DNA of 10,240 bases from Clostridiaceae bacterium (GCA_012513545.1 JAAZCB010000466.1:1-10240), one strand, 5' to 3'; positions 1 to 6,262 are shown, counted from the first letter of the stretch. The notes: generated by a model from the sequence alone, not told the origin. Numbers and translations are program-made.

Positions 1-196
1 TCAGCCTGTCTTTAACTTTTGAAATTTCATCGCTGAAATTGACTTTCTTTTGCTGTCTGTACGAGTAACTATAATTGGTTTCAGTTTCCTTTTTACCTGA
101 TTCAATTGCCTCTATAAGCCTTATGGCTTCTTCACTCGTAATTTTGCCCTCTTCAAGCATTTTAAGCACCAGTAATTTCTCTTCGTTAACTGACAT
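1..196 (-). CDS. SHOCT-like N-terminal domain protein, 5' part only (runs off window)
   Basis: The first 65 codons of a gene continuing beyond the left edge are visible. Translation from ATG at 194-196 begins MSVNEEKLLVLKMLEEGKIT and continues with SEEAIRLIEAIESGKK, then a polar Tyr/Lys-rich linker. The helix-turn-helix-like pair 'L-x-x-L-x-x-G-K-I-T-x-E-E-A-x-x-L-I' is the short SHOCT-like oligomerisation motif found at the N-terminus of YvlB/DUF4097-type proteins and at the C-terminus of DUF2089 proteins. A GGGAGG ribosome site at about 205-211 supports this start. The gene lies 27 bases downstream of the DUF2089 gene on the same strand, so the two are almost certainly co-transcribed, and both carry the same motif. 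In this neighbourhood the missing part would most likely be a DUF4097 adhesin-like beta-repeat or a membrane-associated domain, but that cannot be seen. Function is unknown. Confidence 0.8.
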   Translation of the reverse strand, partial: MSVNEEKLLVLKMLEEGKITSEEAIRLIEAIESGKKETETNYSYSYRQQKKVNFSDEISKVKDRL

Positions 197-223
197 ATTA
201 TAAACCGCCTCCCGTCTTATTAA

Positions 224-592
224 TCAACCTTTCATTAATTCAAGTGCTTCCTCTACACTTATTTCTCCATTGTTGAGCCTGTCAAGTACTTCTTTTCTCT
301 TTGCACCATCCGTCTGTTCCGGTTCAGCTTTATAGCCGAGTGCACCCGCAGCATCCTCAAGTTTATTCTTTACCGTCGGATAGGATATTCCCAATTCTTT
401 TTCAACCTCTTTAATGTTTCCCCTGCACTTTATAAAAACATCGATAAATTGTTTTTGCTCCTGGGTCAATTTACAGAATTTACAAAGTTCAAAGCGTCCT
501 TCGATACTTGTCTTACATGTATTGCAAAATACTCTTGTAACCTGAGTGTCACTATTGCAAACAGGACATTTCCCAAGTACTTCCTTACCCAT
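224..592 (-). CDS. DUF2089 family zinc-ribbon/HTH regulator
   Basis: This 122-residue protein has three parts. An N-terminal zinc ribbon uses Cys9, Cys12, Cys23 and Cys26, with a further CxxC at 37/40. A central helix-turn-helix at about 58-82 (GNIKEVEKELGISYPTVKNK) resembles sigma-factor region 4. A C-terminal SHOCT-like helical pair occupies about 99-121 (LDRLNNGEISVEEALELMKG). This architecture matches the DUF2089 family, which is presumed to be transcriptional regulators, although biochemical evidence for the family is thin. The start is supported by AAGGAG about 8 bases upstream of the ATG. The next gene downstream begins with a second copy of the SHOCT-like motif, so the two products may hetero-oligomerise (inference). 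A near-consensus sigma-A promoter lies about 90 bases upstream and contains 15-bp direct repeats that could be the protein's own operator. Confidence 0.88.
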   Translation of the reverse strand: MGKEVLGKCPVCNSDTQVTRVFCNTCKTSIEGRFELCKFCKLTQEQKQFIDVFIKCRGNIKEVEKELGISYPTVKNKLEDAAGALGYKAEPEQTDGAKRKEVLDRLNNGEISVEEALELMKG

Positions 593-679
593 AAAATCAC
601 TCCTTAATTATTTTTAGCACACATCAATATACTCTAAATATTTTTATCATTGACTTTAATATTTCTTATTATATTAATA

Positions 680-708
680 ATTTTAATGTATATAAATATT
701 ATTGTCAA
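680..708 (-). promoter_or_regulatory. Sigma-A promoter of the DUF2089 operon
   Basis: On the minus strand a perfect -35 TTGACA (703-708) is followed by a 17-base spacer and a -10 TAAAAT (680-685). This predicts a start near 673 and a leader of about 80 bases to the DUF2089 ATG. Very AT-rich DNA upstream (about 720-755) could act as an UP element. Confidence 0.75.
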
Positions 709-727
709 TAACTATATAAATATTATT
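689..727. repeat. Two 15-bp direct repeats across the DUF2089 promoter
   Basis: The 15-mer TATATAAATATTATT occurs at 689-703 and again, identical, at 713-727 (period 24 bp). The first copy fills the promoter spacer and the second sits just upstream of the -35. The placement would suit an operator, but the low complexity of the DNA makes chance a real alternative. Confidence 0.55.
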
Positions 728-840
728 AATTATTATATTAATTTTTTTAATAAAAAGTTCGAGGCCCTAAATATCCAAGTCGCACAAGTGAACAACCTTT
801 AACTTTTTACCTGTTTTTCCTAATGAAAACGACTTATAGC

Positions 841-890
841 AAAAAAGCCACTCCTTTGGATGCCTTATTGCGCAACCTTGAAGTGGCTCA
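841..890 (-). terminator. Rho-independent terminator of the dnaX-ebfC-recR block
   Basis: On the minus strand AGCCACTTC pairs with GGAGTGGCT (outer arms 846-854 and 880-888, one G-U). A second inner helix is formed by GGTTGC and GCATCC with one mismatch. Six T follow directly (841-846). It lies about 62 bases after the recR stop, so transcription of the block should end here. Confidence 0.85.
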
Positions 891-952
891 TGATATAACT
901 TTATTTTCTTGTTATAAAACTTTATTTTGGGACAACAATAATGAGCTGCCAG

Positions 953-1552
953 TCATATTTCCCGTCTTCCTTCAAGAGCCTTGGCAAGAGTAACTTCATC
1001 TGCATATTCAAGGTCCCCTCCTACAGGTATACCGTGAGCAATCCTGGTTGTCTTTACTCCCAGGGGCTTAAGAAGCTTTGATATATACATTGCGGTTGCC
1101 TCACCTTCAATATTGGGATTTGTAGCTATAATGATTTCTTTAATGTTTCCTTCACTAACCCTTGAAAGTAATTCCTTTATCCTTATGTCTTCAGGACCAA
1201 TGCCCTCCATTGGCGAAATAGCTCCGTGAAGAACATGATAAAAACCCTTGAATTCCCTTATTTTTTCCATTGCAACTACATCGCGCGGATCTTCAACTAC
1301 ACATATCAAGGAGTCATCCCTGCCCTTATTGCTGCAAAGAGAACATATCTCCTCATCAGTCAGGTTTCCGCATACCGAACAGTATTTAATCTTTTCTTTT
1401 GCATCGTTGATTGCACTAGCAAGTTTATTCACTTTTTCCAGAGGCATATTAAGCACATGAAAAGCCAATCTCTGGGCAGTTTTATGACCTATGCCGGGAA
1501 GCTTTTCAAACTCTTCAACAAGCCTCGCTATGGGTGCTGCATAAAAACTCAT
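953..1552 (-). CDS. recR: Recombination mediator protein RecR
   Basis: RecR forms a ring-shaped DNA clamp and, with RecO, loads RecA on gapped single-stranded DNA during recombinational repair. The 199-residue length is typical. Visible parts in order are the N-terminal helix-hairpin-helix ([17 protein letters not shown], 18-34), the C4 zinc finger (Cys58, Cys61, Cys70, Cys73), and the Toprim domain from about 81, with the acidic V-V-E-D-P-R-D segment (85-91) and the A-T-N-P-N-I-E-G-E loop (143-151). The C-terminal [16 protein letters not shown] segment is diagnostic of RecR. The start is supported by a GGGTGG ribosome site. recR is the last gene of the block, 67 bases after ebfC, the order known from Bacillus and many other bacteria. 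A strong terminator follows, so no yaaL/bofA equivalents are attached. Confidence 0.98.
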   Translation of the reverse strand: MSFYAAPIARLVEEFEKLPGIGHKTAQRLAFHVLNMPLEKVNKLASAINDAKEKIKYCSVCGNLTDEEICSLCSNKGRDDSLICVVEDPRDVVAMEKIREFKGFYHVLHGAISPMEGIGPEDIRIKELLSRVSEGNIKEIIIATNPNIEGEATAMYISKLLKPLGVKTTRIAHGIPVGGDLEYADEVTLAKALEGRREI

Positions 1553-1619
1553 TTAATCCACCCTTATCCTCTTTTTAGGAGTTCATTTTCGCCTGAATAT
1601 TCAAAACACTTCTGCAGTA

Positions 1620-1958
1620 TTAGAACAGACCTGGAATATTACCCAATCCGCCTGTTATTTTGCTCATTTCAGAGTTAACCATTTCATCCGCTTTTCTTAT
1701 TGCCTCATTAACCGATGCCAGAATAAGATCCTGAAGCATTTCAGCGTCATCAGGGTCAATTACTTCAGGTTTGATTTTTATCTCTTTAATTTCCTTTTTA
1801 CCGGTAGCAATTACAGTTACAGCTCCTCCGCCGGAAGACGCTTCGACTGTCCTCTCCTGAAGCTCCTCCTGCAGTTTCTCCATATCTTTCTGCATTTTTT
1901 GGGCTTGTTTCATGAGATTGCCCATATTTCCTCCAAATCCCGGAAAACCTTTTGCCAT
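1620..1958 (-). CDS. ebfC: YbaB/EbfC family nucleoid-associated protein
   Basis: This 112-residue protein of the YbaB/EbfC family forms small homodimers that bind DNA and coat the nucleoid; the family almost always sits between dnaX and recR. The sequence shows the Gly-rich N-terminus ([20 protein letters not shown]), a long amphipathic helix (about 13-40), the beta-strand core with [10 protein letters not shown] (40-49), and the typical C-terminal helices ending [15 protein letters not shown]. Start: GGAGG lies about 9 bases upstream of the ATG. It is 164 bases downstream of dnaX and 67 bases upstream of recR. The dnaX gap has no clear terminator, so readthrough from dnaX is likely, though a separate promoter in the gap cannot be excluded. 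A role in assisting RecR/DnaX has been suggested for the family but not settled. Confidence 0.96.
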   Translation of the reverse strand: MAKGFPGFGGNMGNLMKQAQKMQKDMEKLQEELQERTVEASSGGGAVTVIATGKKEIKEIKIKPEVIDPDDAEMLQDLILASVNEAIRKADEMVNSEMSKITGGLGNIPGLF

Positions 1959-2122
1959 AAAAAATCAACCTCCAACTATAAATTTAACATATTGCCTTTA
2001 AGTTTAGTGTATGCACATTCCATTAATATTTTTAAGCATTTCATAACAATATTCCATAGACATTATATATATTCCAAATAGAAATTACCAGTCTAATTTT
2101 TACTTCATTTCATCTGTTTTCT

Positions 2123-3769
2123 TTACCCGTCAATTATGTTTAATTTTGTATTTAACCTGCATGCTATATCTTGTGCCTTTTCAAGCAGTTCATCCTTCTC
2201 TTCTTCCGTTTTCCTTTCGGTAACCATTTCATCTTCACCAATACACTTTATTTTAATATCCCTGCCTAAACACTTTCCTAGGCAGGCTTCAACGACTTCC
2301 ATGTTCTCGGGTTTTGAAACATAAAGTTTATTAATACTCCCTGTGTTGCTAAAAACCAGACCTACAACCTTATTACTGATTTCTATCACTTTTGTATCAA
2401 GCAGGTTAGTATAAAGTCCCATTCTTCCATTATTTTTAAGTTCTTTCAGTACCTCAGCCCACACTTCCAGACCCTTCATGCTTCCTGCAGTTTTTCCTCC
2501 ATCTTTCTGGGACGGTTTACAGGTATCCTCCACACTTTTCGCAGGTGTCTCAGGTCTGATTTCCCTATTTTCATTTCTTCTTATCAGATTTGCAGTATCT
2601 TTATTTGAAACTGAAACTATATTCCCGATAGTCTCTTCAAGCTTCTCCAGCCTTCCTATAATTCCGGCATCGCCAAAGTCAACATTCCGCTCACACAATT
2701 TAATAAGAGCAATTTCCAGTAGAATTCTCGGATGTGCCGACCACCTTAAGCCCGCTTCAAGCTCAGACAGTTCCTTTATAAAAGCCATTATTTCATGTCG
2801 TTTGTACCCCTCAGACTGGCTCTTCATCTTCTTAACAGTATCTGATGAGGCTTCAATTATTTCGTGCGGCTTGTCAGTTGAACTGCATATCAGAAGATTT
2901 CTATAATATAAAATCAACTCAGATACAAATTGTGATATATTCTTGCCTTCCATTACCAGATGCTCTATAAGATTCAGTATCTTCTGTATTTCACTATTTT
3001 TAACAGCATCAACAACATCAGCAATAAAAGTATCATTTACCATGCCAACTACGCCCAACACGTCATCAAAGGCAAGCTCTTTATTTCCCAGAGACATACA
3101 CTGGTCGAGAATACTTATGGCATCACGAAGGGCACCATCCGACAGCCTCGCTATAAGCTTTGAAGCGTCCCTGTTAATTTTGATTCCGCTCTCCCCGGCA
3201 ATAAACTCCACCCTCGCAGCTATGCTGTCAACAGGTATTCTTCTGAAATCAAACCTCTGACACCTTGACAGGATTGTGCCAGGCAATTTATGAGGTTCTG
3301 TTGTCGCAAGTATGAATACCACGTGAGGCGGAGGTTCCTCAAGTGTCTTTAATAAAGCATTAAAAGCCCCGGTTGAAAGCATGTGTACCTCGTCAATTAT
3401 ATATACCTTGTACCTTGCTTTTGAAGGAGAATAAATTACCTCATCCCTTAAATCCCTTATATTATCCACACTATTATTCGATGCTGCATCTATTTCAACT
3501 ACATCAAGTATACTTCCGGCTGCTATACCTGTGCATATTTCACATGTATTGCACGGGTCTCCGTCTTTCGGCTCAAGACAGTTTACAGCCCTTGATAGAA
3601 TTTTTGCCATAGTTGTCTTACCTGTACCCCTGGTGCCGCAGAAAAGGTAAGCATGGGCAATGCGTCCTTCAGAAACGCTATTCTTAAGTGTCCTTACAAC
3701 ATGCTCCTGCTCAACAACATCCTTGAAAAGCATCGGCCGCCACTTTCTATATAGAGCCAGATACGCCAT
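2123..3769 (-). CDS. dnaX: DNA polymerase III subunit gamma/tau
   Basis: DnaX is the ATPase core of the clamp loader that places the beta sliding clamp on primed DNA at the replication fork. The 548 residues begin with the family signature Y-R-K-W-R-P (7-12). They continue with Walker A GTRGTGKT (45-52), the zinc module Cys64/73/76/79, Walker B V-Y-I-I-D-E-V-H (122-129), sensor 1 A-T-T-E-P-H-K (155-161) and the arginine-finger L-S-R-C-Q-R-F (167-173). The clamp-loader lid and collar domain follow to about 360, then a low-complexity linker and a C-terminal tau-type domain ending near 540. The start has AAGGGGTGAT as ribosome site. I saw no A-run longer than five on the coding strand, so there is no sign of the E. 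coli-type programmed frameshift that makes gamma. It lies downstream of ffs, as in Bacillus, but a terminator-like hairpin separates them. Confidence 0.98.
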   Translation of the reverse strand: MAYLALYRKWRPMLFKDVVEQEHVVRTLKNSVSEGRIAHAYLFCGTRGTGKTTMAKILSRAVNCLEPKDGDPCNTCEICTGIAAGSILDVVEIDAASNNSVDNIRDLRDEVIYSPSKARYKVYIIDEVHMLSTGAFNALLKTLEEPPPHVVFILATTEPHKLPGTILSRCQRFDFRRIPVDSIAARVEFIAGESGIKINRDASKLIARLSDGALRDAISILDQCMSLGNKELAFDDVLGVVGMVNDTFIADVVDAVKNSEIQKILNLIEHLVMEGKNISQFVSELILYYRNLLICSSTDKPHEIIEASSDTVKKMKSQSEGYKRHEIMAFIKELSELEAGLRWSAHPRILLEIALIKLCERNVDFGDAGIIGRLEKLEETIGNIVSVSNKDTANLIRRNENREIRPETPAKSVEDTCKPSQKDGGKTAGSMKGLEVWAEVLKELKNNGRMGLYTNLLDTKVIEISNKVVGLVFSNTGSINKLYVSKPENMEVVEACLGKCLGRDIKIKCIGEDEMVTERKTEEEKDELLEKAQDIACRLNTKLNIIDG

Positions 3770-3873
3770 ATCATCACCCCTTAAACCCCGAAAAAATATT
3801 TATGATTTTATAAGATTGGCCCGGATACAAGCCTTAAACTGTGCCTATAAAATCTTTTAATAAAAATACAAAT

Positions 3874-3900
3874 AAGCTATTTAATAAGTTTAAATAGCTT
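3874..3900 (-). terminator. Terminator-like hairpin after the SRP RNA
   Basis: There is a perfect 10-bp stem, AAGCTATTTA (3874-3883) with TAAATAGCTT (3891-3900), and a 7-base loop. On the minus strand a T-rich tract follows (within 3858-3873). It lies about 40 bases beyond the mature 3' end of ffs, so it probably sets the precursor end. The plus-strand side also has TTTT, so it may act in both directions. Confidence 0.65.
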
Positions 3901-3938
3901 TTCCTCCTGATTTATCCGGCATTTGTAATATTATTAAA

Positions 3939-4210
3939 TTGGCCGTGCACCCATCTTCGACAGATTACTACAAGCGTTACCTCCACAGTTAGCTCTAACC
4001 AGGCAATCCTACGGCACACGGAATTGACTACTTACCGCTGCTTCCTTCCGAACCTGACGGGGTTCATAGATTTCCATTGCGCAGGACCCGATTTTCATCA
4101 CCACTTAAAGAGGGCAGACCTAACAGAAATAAGCCTGTGACAGGAATTCAACCCTGCTATAGCGGATTGCAGGTACAGGGCACCGCTACCTCCCCGCCTA
4201 GCACGACCAA
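3939..4210 (-). ncRNA. ffs: Signal recognition particle RNA, large Gram-positive type
   Basis: This is the 4.5S/6S-type RNA scaffold of the signal recognition particle. It binds Ffh and guides ribosomes making membrane or secreted proteins to FtsY. The minus strand contains the nearly invariant Ffh-binding apical segment GTCAGGTTCGGAAGGAAGCA around 4042-4061. The 5' Alu-domain segment (G-C-T-A-G-G-C-G-G-G-G-A-G-G-T) is shared with Bacillus scRNA. The ends were set by a perfectly paired terminal helix: TTGGTCGTGC at the 5' end (4201-4210) with GCACGGCCAA at the 3' end (3939-3948), giving 272 nt, close to the 271 nt of B. subtilis scRNA. Position immediately upstream of dnaX is conserved with Bacillus. 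Exact mature ends are inferred. Confidence 0.97.
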
Positions 4211-4246
4211 ATATTAACTTAGTTAAAACTTTATTACCGTAACTCT

Positions 4247-4275
4247 GTAATATTCACTCAGAAGGCTATAAACAA
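4247..4275 (-). promoter_or_regulatory. Probable promoter of ffs
   Basis: On the minus strand TTGTTT (4270-4275), a 17-base spacer and TATTAC (4247-4252) predict a start near 4240. That is about 30 bases before the mature SRP RNA, consistent with a processed precursor as known in B. subtilis. The elements are only moderately close to consensus. Confidence 0.45.
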
Positions 4276-4372
4276 CACATAACCAATCCGAAGCCAAAGA
4301 TACTAATATATTATACTTAATATTTCTTAATACTTCAAGCTCTTTTGTATAATTAATTAATGTTTATTTATG

Positions 4373-4418
4373 AAAATAGTACATCTTTAGTAGAGATCAG
4401 GCAATCCAAGTACTATTT
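4373..4418 (-). terminator. Terminator-like hairpin downstream of the small ORF
   Basis: There are perfect 9-base arms AAATAGTAC (4374-4382) and GTACTATTT (4410-4418) around a 27-base loop. On the minus strand the distal arm ends in TTTT. The long loop makes it weaker than a classical terminator. It sits about 30 bases after the stop of the candidate small ORF on the same strand. Confidence 0.4.
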
Positions 4419-4448
4419 GCCTATACAGCTTCTCAGCTTTAAACTGTG

Positions 4449-4601
4449 TTATTCTTTCCCTTTGAACCTTGCATCATCAAGTATTTCGCTCTTTACAGTG
4501 TTGCTTTCAATAAAATTCGTATAAAACTTTGTATATTTTTCAAGTACTTTTCTGTCCTTCTCATTAAGCTCCGTTCTCACAAACTTATTTTGCCAGTTCA
4601 C
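4449..4601 (-). CDS. Candidate small ORF or gene remnant, 50 residues, unknown
   Basis: A GTG at 4599-4601 (or TTG at 4617-4619) opens a frame ending in TAA at 4449-4451. The product starts V-N-W-Q-N-K-F-V-R-T-E-L-N-E-K-D-R-K and ends S-E-I-L-D-D-A-R-F-K-G-K-E. It is hydrophilic, rich in Lys and Glu, and has a balanced residue mix unlike the Ile/Phe/Tyr-rich translations of random AT-rich DNA nearby. Support for expression is weak: there is no strong ribosome site (only GGATGTGA before the GTG), the start is non-ATG, and a lone TATAAT occurs at 4656-4661. A terminator-like hairpin follows. I do not recognise the family. It could be a genuine small protein or the tail of a decayed gene. Confidence 0.35.
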   Translation of the reverse strand: MNWQNKFVRTELNEKDRKVLEKYTKFYTNFIESNTVKSEILDDARFKGKE

Positions 4602-4787
4602 AATATCACATCCAAACAATATAGTATATCTTTAAATTATGAAAATTTCAAAAATATTATACTAAAACTTTTATCCATTTTACGGGTATATTGTTAAATG
4701 GAATCGTCCTTTTACTATGGTGGCATTTTAATGCTGCGTACTGCATTATCCAGGCAATAAATCATATGTTTATTATTTGCATTAATT

Positions 4788-4799
4788 ATAGTATACTAT
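4788..4799. repeat. 12-bp perfect palindrome touching the LytTR gene -35
   Basis: ATAGTATACTAT is self-complementary and its last base is the first base of the proposed -35. The nonamer TATACTATT within it (4792-4800) is repeated exactly at 4822-4830 over the -10, 30 bp away. It is a possible operator. Confidence 0.45.
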
Positions 4800-4827
4800 T
4801 GTTATTTATGAATTCATATTATATACT
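4799..4827 (+). promoter_or_regulatory. Probable promoter of the LytTR response regulator
   Basis: TTGTTA (4799-4804), a 17-base spacer and TATACT (4822-4827) form a reasonable sigma-A promoter. The predicted start near 4834 gives a long leader of about 170 bases before the ATG at 5005. Confidence 0.5.
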
Positions 4828-5004
4828 ATTTATCTATTGAGAGAAAACCCTCATAAAAATTAAACAATGCTATAAATGTTCACTTTTATGACATTTGAGT
4901 GCACAGTAAGCTATCAGCAAATAAATTCTACTTAATGCATATATCCAAGAGATAAATATTATGTAATATTTCTTAAATTTATTGTAGCAAAGGAGAAAAC
5001 CACT

Positions 5005-5706
5005 ATGCTCCAAATTGCCATATGCGAAGACAACCAACAATACCTCAATCAACTAGTTAACTCAATAGAGGCCATATTGAAAAAAAACAATATTAACGGA
5101 AGTGTAGTCTACTCTTCAACTAATGCATCCGACTTTGAACGTTATATACCTGAATCCGGTGCTAATACATTTTTCCTGGATATAGACCTTAGGGCCAGTG
5201 TCACAGGCTATATGCTCGCTGAAAAAATCCGGAAGAAGGACATTACTGCTTATATAGTCTTTATAACAGGCCACTTTGAATTTGTTCTTCAAGCATATAA
5301 GGTTAATTCCTTTGATTTTCTTATTAAACCCGTAACAGATGACGTATTGGAAGAATGCATTCTACGAGTATATGAAAATTATACGATACTAAATAATAAA
5401 CATCGATATATAGAAGTTAAATCCGGCTCAAGTGTATATAAGCTTAAAATTGACAATATTGTATTCATAGAAAGATTAAAACGCGATACATATATTTATT
5501 TGAATAACGGGAAGATAACCTGTCATGAATCACTCGAGAGTATGGAAAGGCTTCTTTGCAACGGTAGTTTTATCAGATGCCACAAGTCTTTTATCGCTAA
5601 TAAGTTTTTTATTTCAGAAATTCATCATAAAGACAAGCTAATAGTTTTTGAAACCGGTCACAAATGCTATTTGGGCCGCAAGTACAAAAAAAATTTGGAT
5701 ATTTAG
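5005..5706 (+). CDS. AgrA-type response regulator, receiver plus LytTR DNA-binding domain
   Basis: This 233-residue cytoplasmic regulator resembles AgrA. The receiver domain (1 to about 125) has the acidic pair Glu8-Asp9, the phospho-acceptor Asp59 in F-F-L-D-I-D-L, Thr88 in F-I-T-G-H and Lys108 in L-I-K-P-V, so it should be phosphorylatable. The LytTR domain (about 133-230) shows R-Y-I-E-V-K, I-V-F-I-E-R-L, T-C-H-E-S-L with His174, I-R-C-H-K-S-F-I-A-N with Asn199, and L-G-R-K-Y-K-K with Arg225. These are the positions through which AgrA contacts DNA (by family analogy). AAGGAGA lies 10 bases upstream of the ATG. It is a single-gene unit ending in a strong hairpin and converges on the AgrD-like peptide and AgrC-like membrane protein genes, its likely partners. 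No histidine kinase with an ATPase domain is encoded in the window. Confidence 0.92.
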   Translation: MLQIAICEDNQQYLNQLVNSIEAILKKNNINGSVVYSSTNASDFERYIPESGANTFFLDIDLRASVTGYMLAEKIRKKDITAYIVFITGHFEFVLQAYKVNSFDFLIKPVTDDVLEECILRVYENYTILNNKHRYIEVKSGSSVYKLKIDNIVFIERLKRDTYIYLNNGKITCHESLESMERLLCNGSFIRCHKSFIANKFFISEIHHKDKLIVFETGHKCYLGRKYKKNLDI

Positions 5707-5716
5707 CACTCTTAAC

Positions 5717-5760
5717 GCTCAAAGGCTGTATCCGGTTAAAACCAGATACAGTCTTTGGGC
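5717..5760 (+). terminator. Hairpin terminator of the LytTR gene
   Basis: It starts 10 bases after the stop codon. The arms GCTCAAAGGCTGTATC (5717-5732) and GATACAGTCTTTGGGC (5745-5760) pair over 16 bp with two G-U pairs, and two further G-C pairs lie beyond one mismatch. The T-tract after it is weak (AAAGTTTTC), so it may be an imperfect terminator or an mRNA-stabilising hairpin. Confidence 0.7.
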
Positions 5761-5993
5761 AAAGTTTTCAAATATAATATCTAGATTCATCATATGGATT
5801 TTTTATATTATACTATAAATGAAAGAAATTTAGTATTCTGTGTGCATTAAATGCATTATTTTTGATGCAAAATGCATCTGTATTCTATTAAAATTATTAA
5901 TCGAGTCTCTCAGGGAAATGGACCTACTAAAACTCCGGGACATCGAGTCCCTCCGTTTTTCCCTCTTTTACTTCGTTCGAAAGAGTGAAAATC

Positions 5994-6021
5994 AAAAAAG
6001 GCACCTCCATAAAGGTGCCTT
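5994..6021 (-). terminator. Rho-independent terminator of the agrD-like gene
   Basis: On the minus strand a perfect 9-bp stem AAGGCACCT/AGGTGCCTT (5998-6006, 6013-6021) with a 6-base loop is followed by six T (5994-5999, partly in the stem). This classical terminator lies about 90 bases after the peptide gene. Confidence 0.85.
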
Positions 6022-6113
6022 CAAATAATAATACAAAAAATACCAACGAATCCGACTCAGCTAAATATTCTCTCTCTGCTCGTTTGCAATTAGCCTTTGT
6101 CTTTTGTGAGATG

Positions 6114-6236
6114 TTATTTCTGTAGAAACTTAGGAGCCTTAGGCTGGTACCACCAAATCAAACTTGCAGTTGAAACAGTTAGTGTAGCAATAACAAATAG
6201 AGCTGCAGAGATAAGACCTAGAATTCTACCTTTCAT
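6114..6236 (-). CDS. agrD: AgrD-like cyclic autoinducer peptide precursor
   Basis: This is a 40-residue precursor. It has a short basic, then hydrophobic amphipathic leader (1-24, MKGRILGLISAALFVIATLT then V-S-T-A), a core S-L-I-W-W at 25-29, and a charged tail Y-Q-P-K-A-P-K-F-L-Q-K at 30-40. The tail matches the Y-Q-P-K-x-P-x-x-L signature of clostridial AgrD (cyclic lactone autoinducer) proteins, in which the tail is removed by AgrB and the core is cyclised onto a Cys or Ser side chain. Here the ring residue would be Ser25, giving a lactone, not the commoner thiolactone. GGGAGG lies about 9 bases upstream of the ATG. The gene follows the AgrC-like gene by 58 bases on the same strand. No agrB is present between or beside them, so processing would need an AgrB encoded elsewhere. 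The exact ring is inferred. Confidence 0.85.
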   Translation of the reverse strand: MKGRILGLISAALFVIATLTVSTASLIWWYQPKAPKFLQK

Positions 6237-6262
6237 AATAACATCCTCCCCGTTTAATTGAT

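Larger units (their letters stand above)
593..952. other. Intergenic stretch between the DUF2089 operon and recR
   Basis: No credible coding sequence was found on either strand. The stretch holds the DUF2089 promoter and its repeats (680-727), the recR terminator (841-890), and an 11-base direct repeat AACTTTATTTT at 897-907 and 918-928 (period 21) between recR and its terminator. I see nothing recognisable in 728-840. Confidence 0.7.
4211..5004. other. Gene-poor stretch between ffs and the LytTR regulator
   Basis: About 800 bases of AT-rich DNA. It holds the ffs promoter (4247-4275), a candidate 50-residue ORF with a hairpin behind it (4373-4601), and the promoter and palindrome of the LytTR gene (4788-4827). 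There is also an inverted repeat AAATGT/ACATTT at 4874-4879 and 4891-4896 in that gene's leader. Other open frames are short, Ile/Phe/Tyr-rich and lack ribosome sites. I found no tRNA or mobile element. Confidence 0.6.
5707..6113. other. Convergent non-coding zone between the LytTR gene and the agrD-like gene
   Basis: No supported gene was found. The zone contains the LytTR terminator (5717-5760), an AT-rich segment (5761-5900), a structured segment with two further hairpins (5901-5991), and the perfect-stem terminator of the agrD-like gene (5994-6021). The plus-strand open frame across the structured segment has no ribosome site and a low-quality translation. A 90-base untranslated tail (6022-6113) separates agrD from its terminator. 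Confidence 0.6.

Noticed and set aside
1226..1678. Long plus-strand open frame across recR and ebfC
   Set aside because: It is the antisense shadow of recR and the intergenic gap, with an Ile/Phe/His-rich translation and no ribosome site. recR on the other strand is unambiguous.
1959..2122. Promoter or regulatory repeats between dnaX and ebfC (three TGGAAT hexamers, a lone TATAAT-like box)
   Set aside because: The spacing of the hexamers is irregular (34 and 20 bp) and no matching -35 was found.
2478..3260. Several plus-strand open frames inside dnaX
   Set aside because: All are antisense to the conserved dnaX motifs, with Ser/Leu/Ile-rich low-quality translations and no ribosome sites.
2123..3769. 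Programmed frameshift in dnaX making gamma and tau
   Set aside because: No A AAA AAG slippery heptamer and no A-run longer than five was seen on the coding strand.
4446..4697. Plus-strand 83-codon frame in the ffs-LytTR gap
   Set aside because: It is antisense to the more protein-like minus-strand ORF, with an Ile/Phe/Tyr/Lys-rich composition typical of AT-rich noise and no ribosome site.
4870..5052. Minus-strand 60-codon frame over the start of the LytTR gene
   Set aside because: It overlaps the promoter leader and true start of a conserved gene and has no family resemblance.
5840..6028. Plus-strand 62-codon frame in the convergent zone
   Set aside because: It has no ribosome site, crosses two hairpins and a terminator stem, and its Cys/Ile/Lys-rich start looks random.
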